Under the pieces are notes generated by a model that saw nothing but the letters and a program-made list of their open reading frames with translations, made no database searches and was not told the DNA's origin. The translations under genes and the position numbers were made by a program. Positions 33,343 through 44,227 of a stretch of 64,000 nt of DNA are shown piece after piece (positions within the stretch are counted from its first letter, which is position 1; each line of letters starts with the position of its first letter). The stretch is from Sphingomonas panacis (GTDB taxonomy: Bacteria > Pseudomonadota > Alphaproteobacteria > Sphingomonadales > Sphingomonadaceae), in assembly GCF_001717955.1 (NCBI RefSeq), contig NZ_CP014168.1, positions 1,948,501-2,012,500 of the forward strand, given 5' to 3'.

Positions 33343-35202
33343 TCACGCCATCAGCGCTTCGCACTGATCGAGCGTATCCTTGAAGGTCGCGATGATCGCC
33401 TGATACGGCGTCGCGCTCGCCATATCGAGACCGGCGCGCTTGAGGATGTCGACGGCATAGTCCGATCCGCCTGACTTCAGCACCGTGAGATACGTATCGC
33501 GCTCCTTGGCGCCGCCCTTGAGGATCGAGCGCGCGAAATAGGACGCGGCCGAGATCGAGGTGGCATATTGGTAGACGTAGAAGCTCGAATAGAAATGCGG
33601 GATGTACGCCCATTCCGAGCCATAGGTGTCGGCGACGGCGACGTTGGGGCCGTGATACCGGCGGAGCAGATCGAGATAGAGTTTGGTCAGCGTCTCGCCC
33701 GATAGCCCTTCGCCCGCCTCGGCCTTGTCGTGGACGAGCAGTTCGAATTCGCCGAACATCGCCTGCCGGTAGAAGGTGCCGCGGATCGATTCGAGCTGCT
33801 GGCCGAGGTAGAACAGTTTCTCCTGCTTGGTCCTGGCGCGGGCGACCATATAGGCGGCGAGGAGCTGTTCGTTGCAGGTCGAGGCGATCTCGGCGAGGAA
33901 GATCGGGTAATTGGTCTTTTCGTAGACGTTGTTTTTGTTGGCGAGCAACGTGTGCATCGCATGGCCCCATTCGTGCGCGTAGGTCGTCATCCCCTCGTAA
34001 TTCTCGCCGAGGTTGAGCAGCAGGTACGGGTGGACGTCGAACGCCGCGCCGGGGTTCATGTACGCGCCCGATTTCTTGCCGGGGCGCGGCAGCGGGTCCA
34101 TCCATGTCTTGGCGGTCGCCTCGGCGAACAGCGCGCCGTATTCGCGGCCAAGCGGCTTGAGCGCCTCGATCGTCGTGGTGCGCATCTCGGGCACGGTGAC
34201 CTTCTTGTCGAGCTGCACCAGCGGCGGATAGATGTCGTAATAGGCCATGTCGGGCAGCTTGAGCAGCTTGCGGCGCAGCTCGAAATAGCGGTGGAGCTGG
34301 GGCAGGCCGGCGTTGGTTTCCTTGACGAGCGCGCGGTACACCGCCTCGGGCACGTTGCCGCCCGACAGGTACATCGCCAGCGAGGTCGGGTATTTGCGCG
34401 CCTTCTTGGTGAAGACGTCGGCCTTCACATGGCTGAGGTAGGCGCTTCCGAGCGACGCCTGGAACTTGCCATATTGCGCCCAGAACGTGTCGAACACCAA
34501 TTTGCGGTCGGCGCGGTTGGGGGCGTCGCGGTTGAGCGTATAGGCCTGATCGTCGAGCCGCACCGCCTTGCCGGTCGACAGCGTGACGGTCGGCCACGGA
34601 ATGTCCGACGCGACGAGCTGCTCGCGGATGTCGCGCGGGCCGCTGAACGGCGCGGACGTGCCGGCGAGGAGCACTTCGCCCTCGGGCGACAGCGTGTGCG
34701 CCTCCTGCCGCAGCACGTCGGCGAGCTGGAAGTCGAAATGCTGTTTGAGCGTCGCGTTGGCGGCGACGAACCGGTCGATCTTCGCCTTGCCGACGCTAAG
34801 GATCTCGGGCGCGACCCACGAGGTCGCCTCGCCGAACGCGGTGTAGAGATCGGTGGCGAGCGCCTCCTTCTCCTGATTGGCGGAGATGCGCACATCGGCA
34901 TCGGCCTTGAGGCTGGCGTAGGTGTAGATGCGCGAGATGGTGCGATCGAGCTTGGTCTGTTCGGACAGCGCCGCCGCCAGCGCGTCGGCGCTGGTGCCGA
35001 GCGTGCCCTTGAACTTGGCGAAGCCGGGCAGTTCGGCGAGCGCCTGTTTGCGTGCCGCGTCCCATGCCGCGTCGTCGGGGAACAGGTCGGCCAGATCCCA
35101 TGCCGCGCCGCCTCCAGGCGCCTGCGCGAAGGCGGGCAAAGCGGCGGCGAGCGTGGCGAGGCTGGCGGCGGCAATCGCCGTGCGGCGGGTGAGGTCTGGC
35201 AT
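33343..35202 (-). CDS. pepF: M3-family oligoendopeptidase F, exported
   Basis: 619 aa. Zinc metallopeptidase cutting oligopeptides. HEWGH (in YAHEWGHAMHTLL) gives the two zinc histidines and the catalytic Glu; the third ligand Glu lies in FLAEIASTCNE. An N-terminal twin-arginine-like signal peptide (TRRTAIAAASLATLAAALPAFAQA) indicates export, unlike the cytoplasmic PepF of Firmicutes. Start ATG 35202; the open frame runs to 35370 but the signal peptide fixes the true start. Confidence 0.93.
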   Translation of the reverse strand: MPDLTRRTAIAAASLATLAAALPAFAQAPGGGAAWDLADLFPDDAAWDAARKQALAELPGFAKFKGTLGTSADALAAALSEQTKLDRTISRIYTYASLKADADVRISANQEKEALATDLYTAFGEATSWVAPEILSVGKAKIDRFVAANATLKQHFDFQLADVLRQEAHTLSPEGEVLLAGTSAPFSGPRDIREQLVASDIPWPTVTLSTGKAVRLDDQAYTLNRDAPNRADRKLVFDTFWAQYGKFQASLGSAYLSHVKADVFTKKARKYPTSLAMYLSGGNVPEAVYRALVKETNAGLPQLHRYFELRRKLLKLPDMAYYDIYPPLVQLDKKVTVPEMRTTTIEALKPLGREYGALFAEATAKTWMDPLPRPGKKSGAYMNPGAAFDVHPYLLLNLGENYEGMTTYAHEWGHAMHTLLANKNNVYEKTNYPIFLAEIASTCNEQLLAAYMVARARTKQEKLFYLGQQLESIRGTFYRQAMFGEFELLVHDKAEAGEGLSGETLTKLYLDLLRRYHGPNVAVADTYGSEWAYIPHFYSSFYVYQYATSISAASYFARSILKGGAKERDTYLTVLKSGGSDYAVDILKRAGLDMASATPYQAIIATFKDTLDQCEALMA

Positions 35203-35384
35203 AAACGGTCTTTCAACAGGCGTGATCGGCGGATGATGCCAAAGCGCCGGGTGTTTGGCTAGGGTAGGGCACTGCGCGCCAGCGCGGCGGCGGAAAGCAA
35301 ATTTTTGTGTCGGACGTGTAACCAATGTGGTTGAACGGGCGTTCGGACGGTCAGCATCAACATCGTCCATCAGGGATCTAGATC

Positions 35385-35912
35385 ATGCGTGTCATCCCCG
35401 CTCTCGTCATCGCCGGTCTGCTCATCGCGCCGGTTACCGCCGCGACCGCGCAGCAGAACGACAATAGCCTCGGCCATACCGTGACCCAGCCGCTGCGCGA
35501 CGTGCGGATCAAGGACGAGAAAATTCCGGCGGTGCTGCAACGCGCCGCGTCCGCGCCCTATTCGTCGGTCGGCACGCAGAGTTGCGCCGCGATCACCGCG
35601 CAGATCCGCGATCTCAACGGCGCGCTCGGCCCCGATGTCGATACCCCCGCCAAGAAGAAGGGCGAGGGGTCCGCGATCGCGGCGGCCGGCGCGCGCGCCG
35701 TGCTCGGTACGCTGATCCCCGGCCTCGGGCTCGTGCGCGTCATCACCGGCGCCGACAAGGCACAGCGCCGCGCCGAAGCGGCGGTCTATGCCGGCGCGGT
35801 GCGGCGCGGCTATCTGAAGGGTATCGGTGTGGCGAAGCGCTGTCGCGCGCCGGCGGCACCGACGGCTGCGGCGCTGGCCGATCGGCCGGAGTTGCTGGCG
35901 GCGGATCAGTAA
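35385..35912 (+). CDS. Small exported protein of unknown function
   Basis: 175 aa with signal peptide MRVIPALVIAGLLIAPVTAATA. The mature part has SLGHTVTQPLRDVRIKDEKIP near the N-terminus, one short hydrophobic stretch (AIAAAGARAVLGTLIPGLGLVRVITGA), then a basic helical region RRGYLKGIGVAKRC. Two cysteines could pair. I recognise no named family. Divergent from pepF (182 bp between starts). Confidence 0.78.
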   Translation: MRVIPALVIAGLLIAPVTAATAQQNDNSLGHTVTQPLRDVRIKDEKIPAVLQRAASAPYSSVGTQSCAAITAQIRDLNGALGPDVDTPAKKKGEGSAIAAAGARAVLGTLIPGLGLVRVITGADKAQRRAEAAVYAGAVRRGYLKGIGVAKRCRAPAAPTAAALADRPELLAADQ

Positions 35913-35921
35913 CGGGCGATG

Positions 35922-35946
35922 AGGCCCGTCCGTTTCGGGCGGGCCT
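35922..35946. terminator. Hairpin between convergent genes
   Basis: Arms AGGCCCGTCC (35922-35931) and GGGCGGGCCT (35937-35946) pair over 10 bp with one G-U, loop GTTTC. It fills the gap between the exported-protein gene and the Uma2 gene and can serve both strands; there is no clear T-run. Confidence 0.6.
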
Positions 35947-36510
35947 TCAATCGCGCGCGAAGATTTCCGCGTGGGGCAGGGTGATGCCGAGCGACGGTAG
36001 CGCGACATCCTGCGGTTGTGCGAACAGGTCGTCGCGCCATGAGGTCGGACCCAGGCGCTGGACGACGCGCGCCAGTTCGCTGACCGGATTGACGAACACG
36101 ATCGTGTCGATCGAATCCAGCCGGCGATATTCGTCGAGCTTTTTGCCCACGTCGTTGGCCTCGGTCGAGGGGGACAGCACTTCGAAGATGACCTTCGGTC
36201 GTTCGAACAGTTTTAGTGTGTCGGTTTCCGGCAGTGGCGGTTCCTCGCACATCACGCTGACGTCCGGGTAGCGCAGGTTGATGTCATCGATGCGGATCGC
36301 AGCGTCGGAGCCATAAGGTCGGCACCCTGAGCCGCGCAACTTCTGGGCAAGATAGCTGATGATATTGATCGCGACGCGGGCGTGCGCCCGTGTGCCGCCG
36401 GTCATCATTTGAATGACGCCATCGACCAGCTCGAACTTCTTGTCCGTGCCGAAATCGAGCGACAGGAACGTTTCGACAGTGATGGGCTGATAAGCGGGCT
36501 CGTGTCGCAT
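35947..36510 (-). CDS. Uma2-family endonuclease-like protein
   Basis: 187 aa, PD-(D/E)XK-type fold of the Uma2 (DUF820) family. The N-terminus has TVETFLSLDFGTDKKFELVDGVIQMMTGG. The core nuclease pattern is YPDVSVMCEEPP, then KVIFEVLSPSTEANDVGKKLDEYRRL (E-x-L-S-P-S-T and K-x-x-x-Y). Targets of Uma2 proteins are unknown in general. Start ATG 36510 with GAGAGGTG upstream. Next to groESL but not coupled to it. Confidence 0.88.
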   Translation of the reverse strand: MRHEPAYQPITVETFLSLDFGTDKKFELVDGVIQMMTGGTRAHARVAINIISYLAQKLRGSGCRPYGSDAAIRIDDINLRYPDVSVMCEEPPLPETDTLKLFERPKVIFEVLSPSTEANDVGKKLDEYRRLDSIDTIVFVNPVSELARVVQRLGPTSWRDDLFAQPQDVALPSLGITLPHAEIFARD

Positions 36511-36554
36511 CGTCACCTCTCGGGGGAGTATAGCGCGTGTCGCGTAGGTGCACA

Positions 36555-36584
36555 AAGGGCCGGGGGATCGCTCCCCCGGCCCTT
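36555..36584. terminator. Strong GC hairpin, 12-bp stem
   Basis: Arms AAGGGCCGGGGG (36555-36566) and CCCCCGGCCCTT (36573-36584), loop ATCGCT. A T5 run follows on the plus strand and a weaker T3 on the minus strand. With no plus-strand gene upstream, the likely client is the groESL transcript coming from the minus strand. Confidence 0.65.
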
Positions 36585-36601
36585 CGTTTTTGCGTTGACC
36601 G

Positions 36602-36620
36602 GCGCGGGCAAAGCCCGCGC
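36602..36620. terminator. 8-bp hairpin downstream of groEL
   Basis: GCGCGGGC-AAA-GCCCGCGC. It is the middle of three hairpins in a row after groEL. It may help transcript stability or termination. Confidence 0.4.
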
Positions 36621-36660
36621 TGGGCGTCAGACCGGATCGGCTTCGCCGACCGGCTGGCCG

Positions 36661-38370
<1,710 letters not shown>

Positions 38371-38432
38371 TTAGAAGTTGAGGAGAAACGGAAAACAGGG
38401 CGGCTCAGCAAACGATGCCGAGCCTGTCGGCG

Positions 38433-38720
38433 TCAGCCGACAATCCCCAGAATGTCCGACTCTTTCATGATGAGCAGGTCTTCACCGTCGACCTTGACCT
38501 CGGTGCCCGACCATTTGCCGAACAGGATCTTGTCGCCGGCCTTGACGTCGAGCGGCGTGACCTTGCCGTCTTCCGCCTTGGTGCCGGTGCCGACGGCGAC
38601 GACTTCGCCCTCTTGCGGCTTTTCCTTGGCGGTGTCGGGGATGATGATCCCGCCAGCCGTCTTTTCCTCAGCCTCGACACGCTTCACGAGAACGCGGTCG
38701 TGCAATGGACGAAAGTTCAT
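38433..38720 (-). CDS. groES: Co-chaperonin GroES
   Basis: 95 aa. GroEL lid. [29 protein letters not shown], with the mobile loop ([11 protein letters not shown]) and [25 protein letters not shown] 38720 is chosen (AAAGGGA upstream); an in-frame ATG at 38744 would add eight residues outside the fold. The CIRCE element lies 36 bp upstream of the start. Confidence 0.98.
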   Translation of the reverse strand: MNFRPLHDRVLVKRVEAEEKTAGGIIIPDTAKEKPQEGEVVAVGTGTKAEDGKVTPLDVKAGDKILFGKWSGTEVKVDGEDLLIMKESDILGIVG

Positions 38721-38756
38721 ACGCTGTCCCTTTTCATAGAACATGTGGAATGGTTG

Positions 38757-38783
38757 TTAGCACTCGCCAAAGGTGAGTGCCAG
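38757..38783. promoter_or_regulatory. CIRCE operator for HrcA
   Basis: TTAGCACTC, nine bases, GAGTGCCAG: only the last arm differs at two positions from the CIRCE consensus (TTAGCACTC-N9-GAGTGCTAA). It lies between the putative promoter and groES, and hrcA is in the same window. Confidence 0.95.
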
Positions 38784-38790
38784 CGGTGCT

Positions 38791-38819
38791 CATATGTGCC
38801 TGCGTGACCGGATCGTCAA
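38791..38819 (-). promoter_or_regulatory. groESL promoter candidate
   Basis: On the minus strand TTGACG (-35, 38819-38814), 17-bp spacer, then CATATG (-10, 38796-38791). The start of transcription would fall at the edge of the CIRCE element, fitting repression by HrcA. Confidence 0.6.
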
Positions 38820-38941
38820 CCACGGCGACGCGAATTTTGCGTCTGTATTGGTGGAATAATACGGGTGTTTACCTGTCCGTGGCGATGCTTTAGCGGGGGC
38901 TCTAGCGATGGCGGATCATCCGCCAACAGGAGAGCGGCAGA

Positions 38942-40819
38942 GTGAAACTCGTTCGGGGTGCTTGGAAGCTTCTGGTCGGGATCAAGGACGCGCTCGTCCT
39001 GATCGCGATGCTGCTGTTCTTCGGCGTGCTGTTCGGCGCGCTCGCGGCGCGGCCCGGCGGTTCGACCACCCGGCAGGGCGCGTTGCTGCTCAAGCTCGAC
39101 GGCCCGATCGTCGAGCAGCCGAGCGAGCCGGGTACGCTCGCCAGCCTGAGCGGATCGCCCTCCGCGCCCGAATATCGCCTGCGCGATCTGGTGCGTGCGC
39201 TCGACAAGGCGAAGGGGGACAGCGACGTCAAGGTCGTCGTGCTCGATCTCGACTCGTTCGGCGGCGGCTATCCGGCGGCGGTCAACGAGGTCGCCGACGC
39301 GATCCGGCGCGTGCGGGACAGCGGCAAGCCGGTGCTGGCCTATGCCACCGCCTATACCGACAGCGGCTATCGCCTCGCCGCCAACGCGAGCGAGATCTGG
39401 GTCAACCCGATGGGCGGTTCGCTGTTCATGGGGCCGGGCGGATCGCAGCTTTACTACAAGGGCCTGATCGACAAGCTCGGCGTCACCGCGCACGTCTACC
39501 GCGTCGGCAAGTACAAGTCGTTCGTCGAGCCCTATACGCGCGACGCCGCTTCGCCCGAGGCGAAGGAGGAGGTCGTCAAACTGTATCAGGTGCTGTTCGC
39601 ACAATGGCAGGAGGCGATCGCCAAGGCCCGGCCCAAGGCCAAGATCACGCCGTTCCTGACCCAGCCCGACAAGGTGATCGTCGCCGCGCAGGGCAATGTC
39701 GCGCAGGCCAATCTCGACGCTGGGCTGGTCGACAAGCTCGGCACCCGGCTCGATTTCAACAAGCGCGTCGCGGGACTCGCCGGCGTCGCCAGCGGCAAGG
39801 CGGCCGGCACGTTCAACACGATCAAGTACGACGGCTATGTCTCGCGCAATCCGCTGCCGACCGGCGGCGCGGCTGTGGGCGTGCTGACGGTCGCGGGCGA
39901 CATCATCGACGGCAAATCGACCGCGGGGAGTGCCGGTGGCGATACCGTCGCCAAGCTGCTGCTCGACGGGCTCGCCAAGAAGAACCTCAAGGCGCTGGTG
40001 GTACGAGTCGATTCGCCGGGCGGCTCGGCGCTCGCCTCGGAGACGATGCGACGCGCGATCCAGGAGGCGAAGGCGCAGAAGCTGCCGGTCGTCGTTTCGA
40101 TGGGGTCGGTCGCTGCGTCGGGCGGCTATTGGGTGTCGACCGCGGGCGACCGCATCTTCGCCGAGCCGACGACGATCACCGGCTCGATCGGCATCTTCGG
40201 GATCATCCCGACCTTCGAGAACACCTTGAAGAAAATCGGCATCACCACCGATGGGGTGAAGACCACGCCGATCTCGGGCCAGCCCGATATCTATGCGGGC
40301 ACCAACGCCGAGACCGACGCGATCTTCCAGGCGGGGATCGAGAGCGGCTATCGCCAGTTCATCACCCGCGTCGCCGCCGCACGCCACATGACGCCGCAAC
40401 GTGTCGACGCGATCGGGCAGGGGCGTGTGTGGGACGGCGGCACCGCGCGCCAGATCGGGCTGGTCGACCAGTTCGGCGGACTCGACGATGCGGTCGCGGC
40501 GGCGGCGAAGCTGGCCGGGCTGAAGGCCGACGGCTATCACGCCGAATATCTGGAGAAGCAGCCGGGCGCGCTCGCCAAGCTGATCGCGCGGTTCATGCGC
40601 GACGACGATGACGACGCCAAGAGTGACGGCGACGCCTTCACCCGAATCGCCGCGCAGCACCGCGCGGCGTTCGCTCAGGCGCTGGGCGACGTGAAGCGGA
40701 TCGGCACGGGTGCGGCGATCCAGGCGCGCTGCCTCGAATGCGAAGGACTGGGCGCGACCGCACCGGCACAAGGGGACGTGACGTTGATGAACCTGATTCT
40801 GGCGCGCTTCGGATGGTGA
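38942..40819 (+). CDS. sppA: Signal peptide peptidase SppA (67K type)
   Basis: 625 aa, two tandem peptidase-S49 domains. Inner-membrane protease that degrades cleaved signal peptides. One N-terminal anchor (ALVLIAMLLFFGVLFGALAA). The general-base lysine lies in the first domain (RVGKYKSFVEPY) and the nucleophile Ser in the second (SMGSVAASGGYWVST). The C-terminal tail after residue 550 is acidic then basic. GTG start with AGGAG upstream. The stop overlaps the next ATG. Confidence 0.95.
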   Translation: MKLVRGAWKLLVGIKDALVLIAMLLFFGVLFGALAARPGGSTTRQGALLLKLDGPIVEQPSEPGTLASLSGSPSAPEYRLRDLVRALDKAKGDSDVKVVVLDLDSFGGGYPAAVNEVADAIRRVRDSGKPVLAYATAYTDSGYRLAANASEIWVNPMGGSLFMGPGGSQLYYKGLIDKLGVTAHVYRVGKYKSFVEPYTRDAASPEAKEEVVKLYQVLFAQWQEAIAKARPKAKITPFLTQPDKVIVAAQGNVAQANLDAGLVDKLGTRLDFNKRVAGLAGVASGKAAGTFNTIKYDGYVSRNPLPTGGAAVGVLTVAGDIIDGKSTAGSAGGDTVAKLLLDGLAKKNLKALVVRVDSPGGSALASETMRRAIQEAKAQKLPVVVSMGSVAASGGYWVSTAGDRIFAEPTTITGSIGIFGIIPTFENTLKKIGITTDGVKTTPISGQPDIYAGTNAETDAIFQAGIESGYRQFITRVAAARHMTPQRVDAIGQGRVWDGGTARQIGLVDQFGGLDDAVAAAAKLAGLKADGYHAEYLEKQPGALAKLIARFMRDDDDDAKSDGDAFTRIAAQHRAAFAQALGDVKRIGTGAAIQARCLECEGLGATAPAQGDVTLMNLILARFGW

Positions 40820-41376
40820 TCGCGGTTCGCCCCGCCACGCCCGACGACGCTTCGGCGATCGCGGATATCTATCGCCCCTATGTCGAGGCCGCGACGATCT
40901 CGTTCGAGACCGAGGCGCCCGACGCCGACGAGATGCGCCGCCGCATGCTCGCCTCGGAGGGCCGCTTCCCGTGGCTAGTGGTGACCGAGGGCGAGGCCGG
41001 GACGGTGATCGGCTATGCCTATGCCGGCACGTTCCGCGACCGCCCGGCGTATGAATATACCGTCGAGACCTCGGTCTATCTGGTGCAGGCCGCGCAGGGG
41101 AAGGGCTATGGCCGCCAGCTTTACGACGCGCTGATCGACACGGTGCGCGCGCAAGGGTTCGCCCATGCGGTGAGTGTCATCACCTTGCCCAACGACTGGC
41201 TGATCCGGCTGAACGAATCGGTCGGCTTCAAGCGGACCGGCGTGCTGCGCGAGCTTGGCTACAAGAACGGCCGGTGGATCGACGTGGGGTTCTGGCAATG
41301 CGAACTCAACGACGCGACGATCCCGCCCAAGCAACCCAAGCCGTTCAGCGAGACCGGGATGGTGTGGAATTGGTGA
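40813..41376 (+). CDS. PAT-like GNAT N-acetyltransferase
   Basis: 187 aa. Close to phosphinothricin / methionine-sulfoximine acetyltransferases: VRPATPDDASAIADIYRPYVEAATISFETEAP at the start, YAYAGTFRDRPAYEYTVETSVYL in the middle, the CoA loop QGKGYGRQLYDAL and NESVGFKRTGVLRELGYKNGRWIDVGFWQ. Such enzymes often detoxify amino-acid analogues; the natural substrate is unknown. ATG overlaps the sppA stop by 7 bases. Confidence 0.9.
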   Translation: MVIAVRPATPDDASAIADIYRPYVEAATISFETEAPDADEMRRRMLASEGRFPWLVVTEGEAGTVIGYAYAGTFRDRPAYEYTVETSVYLVQAAQGKGYGRQLYDALIDTVRAQGFAHAVSVITLPNDWLIRLNESVGFKRTGVLRELGYKNGRWIDVGFWQCELNDATIPPKQPKPFSETGMVWNW

Positions 41377-41434
41377 GGGGTGTCGGCGTGCGGCAGGGCT
41401 GAGATATTTGGCCGTGCTCGGATCATCTTCCCAA

Positions 41435-41505
41435 CCGTTCGTGCCGAGCGAAGTCGAGGCACCTGCGCGCTGGGCATGTCCCTCGACTTCGCTCGGGACG
41501 AACGG
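41435..41505. repeat. CCGTTCG...CGAACGG inverted repeat, copy 3
   Basis: Left arm CCGTTCGTGCCGAGCGAAGT, right arm CGACTTCGCTCGGGACGAACGG. Sits between the acetyltransferase and the CoA-transferase gene on the same strand. Confidence 0.85.
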
Positions 41506-41540
41506 ATGCGGGCTTGGGTGGGCGTTGACGGCCACGCGCG

Positions 41541-42752
41541 ATGACTGACGCCGCGCCGCTCTGGCAAGGCCCGCTCGCCGGCGTGACGGTGCTCGATTTC
41601 TCGCGCGTGCTGGCCGGGCCGGCGGCGGCGATGGCGCTGGCCGATCTCGGCGCGACCGTCATCAAGGTCGAGCCGCCCGGCACCGGCGACGATACGCGCG
41701 GCTTCCCGCCGCACCGTGACGGGGTGAGCCATTATTTCCTCGCCAACAATCGCGGCAAGCGCAGCATCGTCATCGATCTCAAGACGCCCGAGGGTGTCGA
41801 ACTGGCCAAGGCGCTGGCGGCGAAGAGCGATATCCTGATCGAGAATTACCGCCCCGGCGTGATGGACCGGCTTGGCCTCGGCTACGAGACGCTTGCCGAG
41901 CGCAACCCGGGGCTGATCTATTGCGCGATCTCCGGCTTCGGCATGACGGGGCCCTTACGCGACAAACCCTCGTTCGATATCGTCACACAGGCGCTGTCGG
42001 GCGCGCTCAGCGTCAATGGCGAGCCGGGGGCGATGCCGAGCCGGCTGGGGATTCCGCTCGGCGATCTCGTTGGCGGGGTCAACGGGCCGATCGCGATCCT
42101 CGCCGCGCTGCATGAGCGGCACGCGACCGGCAAAGGGCGGCTGATCGACATCAGCCTGCTCGACGGGATGTTCGGAATGCTGAGCTATCTCGCGCAGCTC
42201 GCCTTCTTCACTGGCGAAGACCCGACGCCGCAGGGGTCACAGCATCCCAATCTGGTGCCTTACGGCGCGTTTCCCGCGAGCGACGGGTCGATCATCATCG
42301 CCTGCCTGACCGATGCATTTTGGGCACGGATCTGCGCGGCGCTGGGGCAGCCCGAACTGGCGACCGACTCACGGTACGCCACCACCGAGCGGCGGCGCGA
42401 CGCGCGGGGCGAGGTCAATGCTTTGATCTCGGCGTTCACCGAAGCGCGGTCCGTCGCCGAACTGGTCGCGCTGTTCAGCGCGCATCAGGTGCCGAACGCG
42501 CCGATCCTCGGCGTTGGCGAAGCGCTCGCGCAGCCGCAGGCGGTGGCGCGCGAGATGGTGGTCGAGGTCGATCACCGCACCCTGGGGCGCATCCCGATCG
42601 TCAACCGGCCGTTCCGGTTTCCGGGTGAGACGATGCCGAAGCCAGCCGCCCCGCCCGATCTCGGCGAGCATAGCGACGCGATTTTGCGCGAGATGCTGGG
42701 GCTGGACGATGCGGCGATTGCCGCGTTGCGGGCGGGCGGCATCGTCGCCTGA
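41541..42752 (+). CDS. CaiB/BaiF family CoA-transferase
   Basis: 403 aa. Class III CoA-transferase, moving CoA between carboxylic acids. Seen: VTVLDFSRVLAGPAAAMALADLGATVIKVEPPGTGDDTR, the NRGKRSIVIDLKTPEG segment, ENYRPGVMDRLGLGY, SGFGMTGP and SFDIVTQALSG, and C-terminal PNAPILGVGEALAQPQAVAREMVVE. Substrate unknown. It converges with gshB (6-bp gap). Confidence 0.93.
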   Translation: MTDAAPLWQGPLAGVTVLDFSRVLAGPAAAMALADLGATVIKVEPPGTGDDTRGFPPHRDGVSHYFLANNRGKRSIVIDLKTPEGVELAKALAAKSDILIENYRPGVMDRLGLGYETLAERNPGLIYCAISGFGMTGPLRDKPSFDIVTQALSGALSVNGEPGAMPSRLGIPLGDLVGGVNGPIAILAALHERHATGKGRLIDISLLDGMFGMLSYLAQLAFFTGEDPTPQGSQHPNLVPYGAFPASDGSIIIACLTDAFWARICAALGQPELATDSRYATTERRRDARGEVNALISAFTEARSVAELVALFSAHQVPNAPILGVGEALAQPQAVAREMVVEVDHRTLGRIPIVNRPFRFPGETMPKPAAPPDLGEHSDAILREMLGLDDAAIAALRAGGIVA

Positions 42753-42758
42753 ACGGCG

Positions 42759-43715
42759 TCAGCCGCGTGCCGCCACCCGCGCCTCGATTGCATCCCAGAT
42801 CAGCCCCGCCACATCGGTGCCGTCGAATGTCTCGATCGCGACGATGCCGGTGGGGGAGGTGACGTTGATCTCGGTCAGCCACTTGCCGCCGATCACGTCG
42901 ATGCCGACGAACAGCAGCCCGCGCCGCTTGAGTTCCGGCCCGAGTTCGGCGCAGATCGCCTCTTCCTCGGGCGTCAGCACGGTCTTCACCGCCGAGCCGC
43001 CGACCGCGAGGTTGGAGCGGATCTCGCCTTCGCCTGGCAAACGGTTGATCGCACCAGCGACGACGCCGTCGACCAGCACGATGCGCTTGTCGCCCTTCGC
43101 CACGTCGGGCAGGAACGCCTGCACCATGTGCGGCTCGCGCCAGGCGGTGTTGAACACCTCGATCAGCGCCGAAAGGTTGGCGCCGTCGCTGCCGACCTTG
43201 AAGATCGCCTTGCCGCCGTTGCCGTGGAGCGGCTTGATGACGATCTCGCCGTGCTTGGCGAGGAAGGCGCGCGCTTCGTTGAGGCTGCGCGTGACGAGCG
43301 TGGGCGGCATGAAGTGCGCGTAATCGAGCACGAACACCTTCTCCGGCGCATTGCGCACGCTGGCGGGATCGTTGACCACCAACGTCTTGTCCGCGATCCG
43401 CTCCAGCAGATGGGTCGCGGTGATGTAGCCGAGATCGAACGGCGGATCTTGCCGCATCAGCACCACGTCGGCGTCGTCACCGAGATCGAGCTGGACGGGA
43501 TCGCCGAAGCTGAAATGGTTGCCGGGCACGCGCTGCACCGTGACGGGGTGGGCGAGCGCCCAGACGCGGCCGTCGGCATAGTTGAGCGCTTCGGCGGCGT
43601 AGTGGAACAAAGTGTGGCCGCGCGCCTGCGCCGACAGCATCAGCGCGAAGCTCGAATCGCCGCCGATGTTGATCTGGTCGAGCGGGTCCATCTGGACGGC
43701 GACGGTTAACGGCAT
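42759..43715 (-). CDS. gshB: Glutathione synthetase
   Basis: 318 aa, ATP-grasp ligase joining gamma-glutamylcysteine and glycine. Seen: VAVQMDPLDQINIGGDSSFALMLSAQARGH, VLMRQDPPFDLGYITATHLLE, VVNDPASVRNAPEKVF, KPLHGNGGKAIFKV and INVTSPTGIVAIE. Full length. Upstream on the same strand are yraN and rsmI, with a palindromic repeat between. Confidence 0.97.
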   Translation of the reverse strand: MPLTVAVQMDPLDQINIGGDSSFALMLSAQARGHTLFHYAAEALNYADGRVWALAHPVTVQRVPGNHFSFGDPVQLDLGDDADVVLMRQDPPFDLGYITATHLLERIADKTLVVNDPASVRNAPEKVFVLDYAHFMPPTLVTRSLNEARAFLAKHGEIVIKPLHGNGGKAIFKVGSDGANLSALIEVFNTAWREPHMVQAFLPDVAKGDKRIVLVDGVVAGAINRLPGEGEIRSNLAVGGSAVKTVLTPEEEAICAELGPELKRRGLLFVGIDVIGGKWLTEINVTSPTGIVAIETFDGTDVAGLIWDAIEARVAARG

Positions 43716-43749
43716 GGGCGTTCCTCTTGCTTCCGTGCCCCGCCACCAT

Positions 43750-43832
43750 CGTCACCCCAGCGGACGCTGGGGTCTCCCCGGGGCAGGCGCTGCGGCCCAC
43801 ACCGGGAGATGCCAGCGTGCGCTGGCATGACG
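43750..43832. repeat. CGTCACCCCAGCG-type palindromic repeat, copy 2
   Basis: CGTCACCCCAGCG...CTGGGGTCTCC then GAGATGCCAGCGTGCGCTGGCATGACG: two hairpins in a row. Located between yraN and gshB. Confidence 0.85.
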
Positions 43833-43873
43833 GACGAGGTTCGCGTTGCAGATAGGGACGCGCGCGCGCGCTG

Positions 43874-44227
43874 TCACCCGATCCAAGCATTCTCGATATG
43901 CCGGAGCGGCACGCCGCGCGCGATGAGGATGACATCGACGCGGATATCGTCGCCGGGGAGCGCATAATCCGCCATCAGCACTTCCGCCGCCGCGGCGACT
44001 CGGGCGAGGCGGCGTTCGTCGATCGCGAGGTCGAGGTCGGCGGCGGTGCGGCGCAGCTTGACCTCGACGAAGGCGACGAGGCCGGGGCGGCGGGCGATGA
44101 GATCGACCTCGCCGGCTTTGGTGCGAACGCGGCGCGCGACGATCTGCCAGCCTTTCAGCCGCAGCCACCAGCCCGCGATCCGCTCGCCGCGCCGGCCGGC
44201 GGCCTCGGCGACGCGGCGGTCCCTCAT
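43874..44227 (-). CDS. yraN: YraN-family endonuclease-like protein (UPF0102)
   Basis: 117 aa. Small nuclease-fold protein: GERIAGWWLRLKGWQIVARRVRTKAGEVDLIARRPGLVAFVEVKLR, with the E-x-D...E-V-K residues of a Holliday-resolvase-like core. Cell role not established in the family. Its ATG overlaps the rsmI stop by 4 bases, so it is co-translated with rsmI. Confidence 0.93.
   Translation of the reverse strand: MRDRRVAEAAGRRGERIAGWWLRLKGWQIVARRVRTKAGEVDLIARRPGLVAFVEVKLRRTAADLDLAIDERRLARVAAAAEVLMADYALPGDDIRVDVILIARGVPLRHIENAWIG

Noticed and set aside
33042..33383. Short frames after the IS element
   Set aside because: They overlap the pepF end or lack ribosome sites and motifs.
38816..40771. 651-codon minus-strand open frame opposite sppA
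   Set aside because: No motifs, no ribosome site; antisense shadow of sppA.
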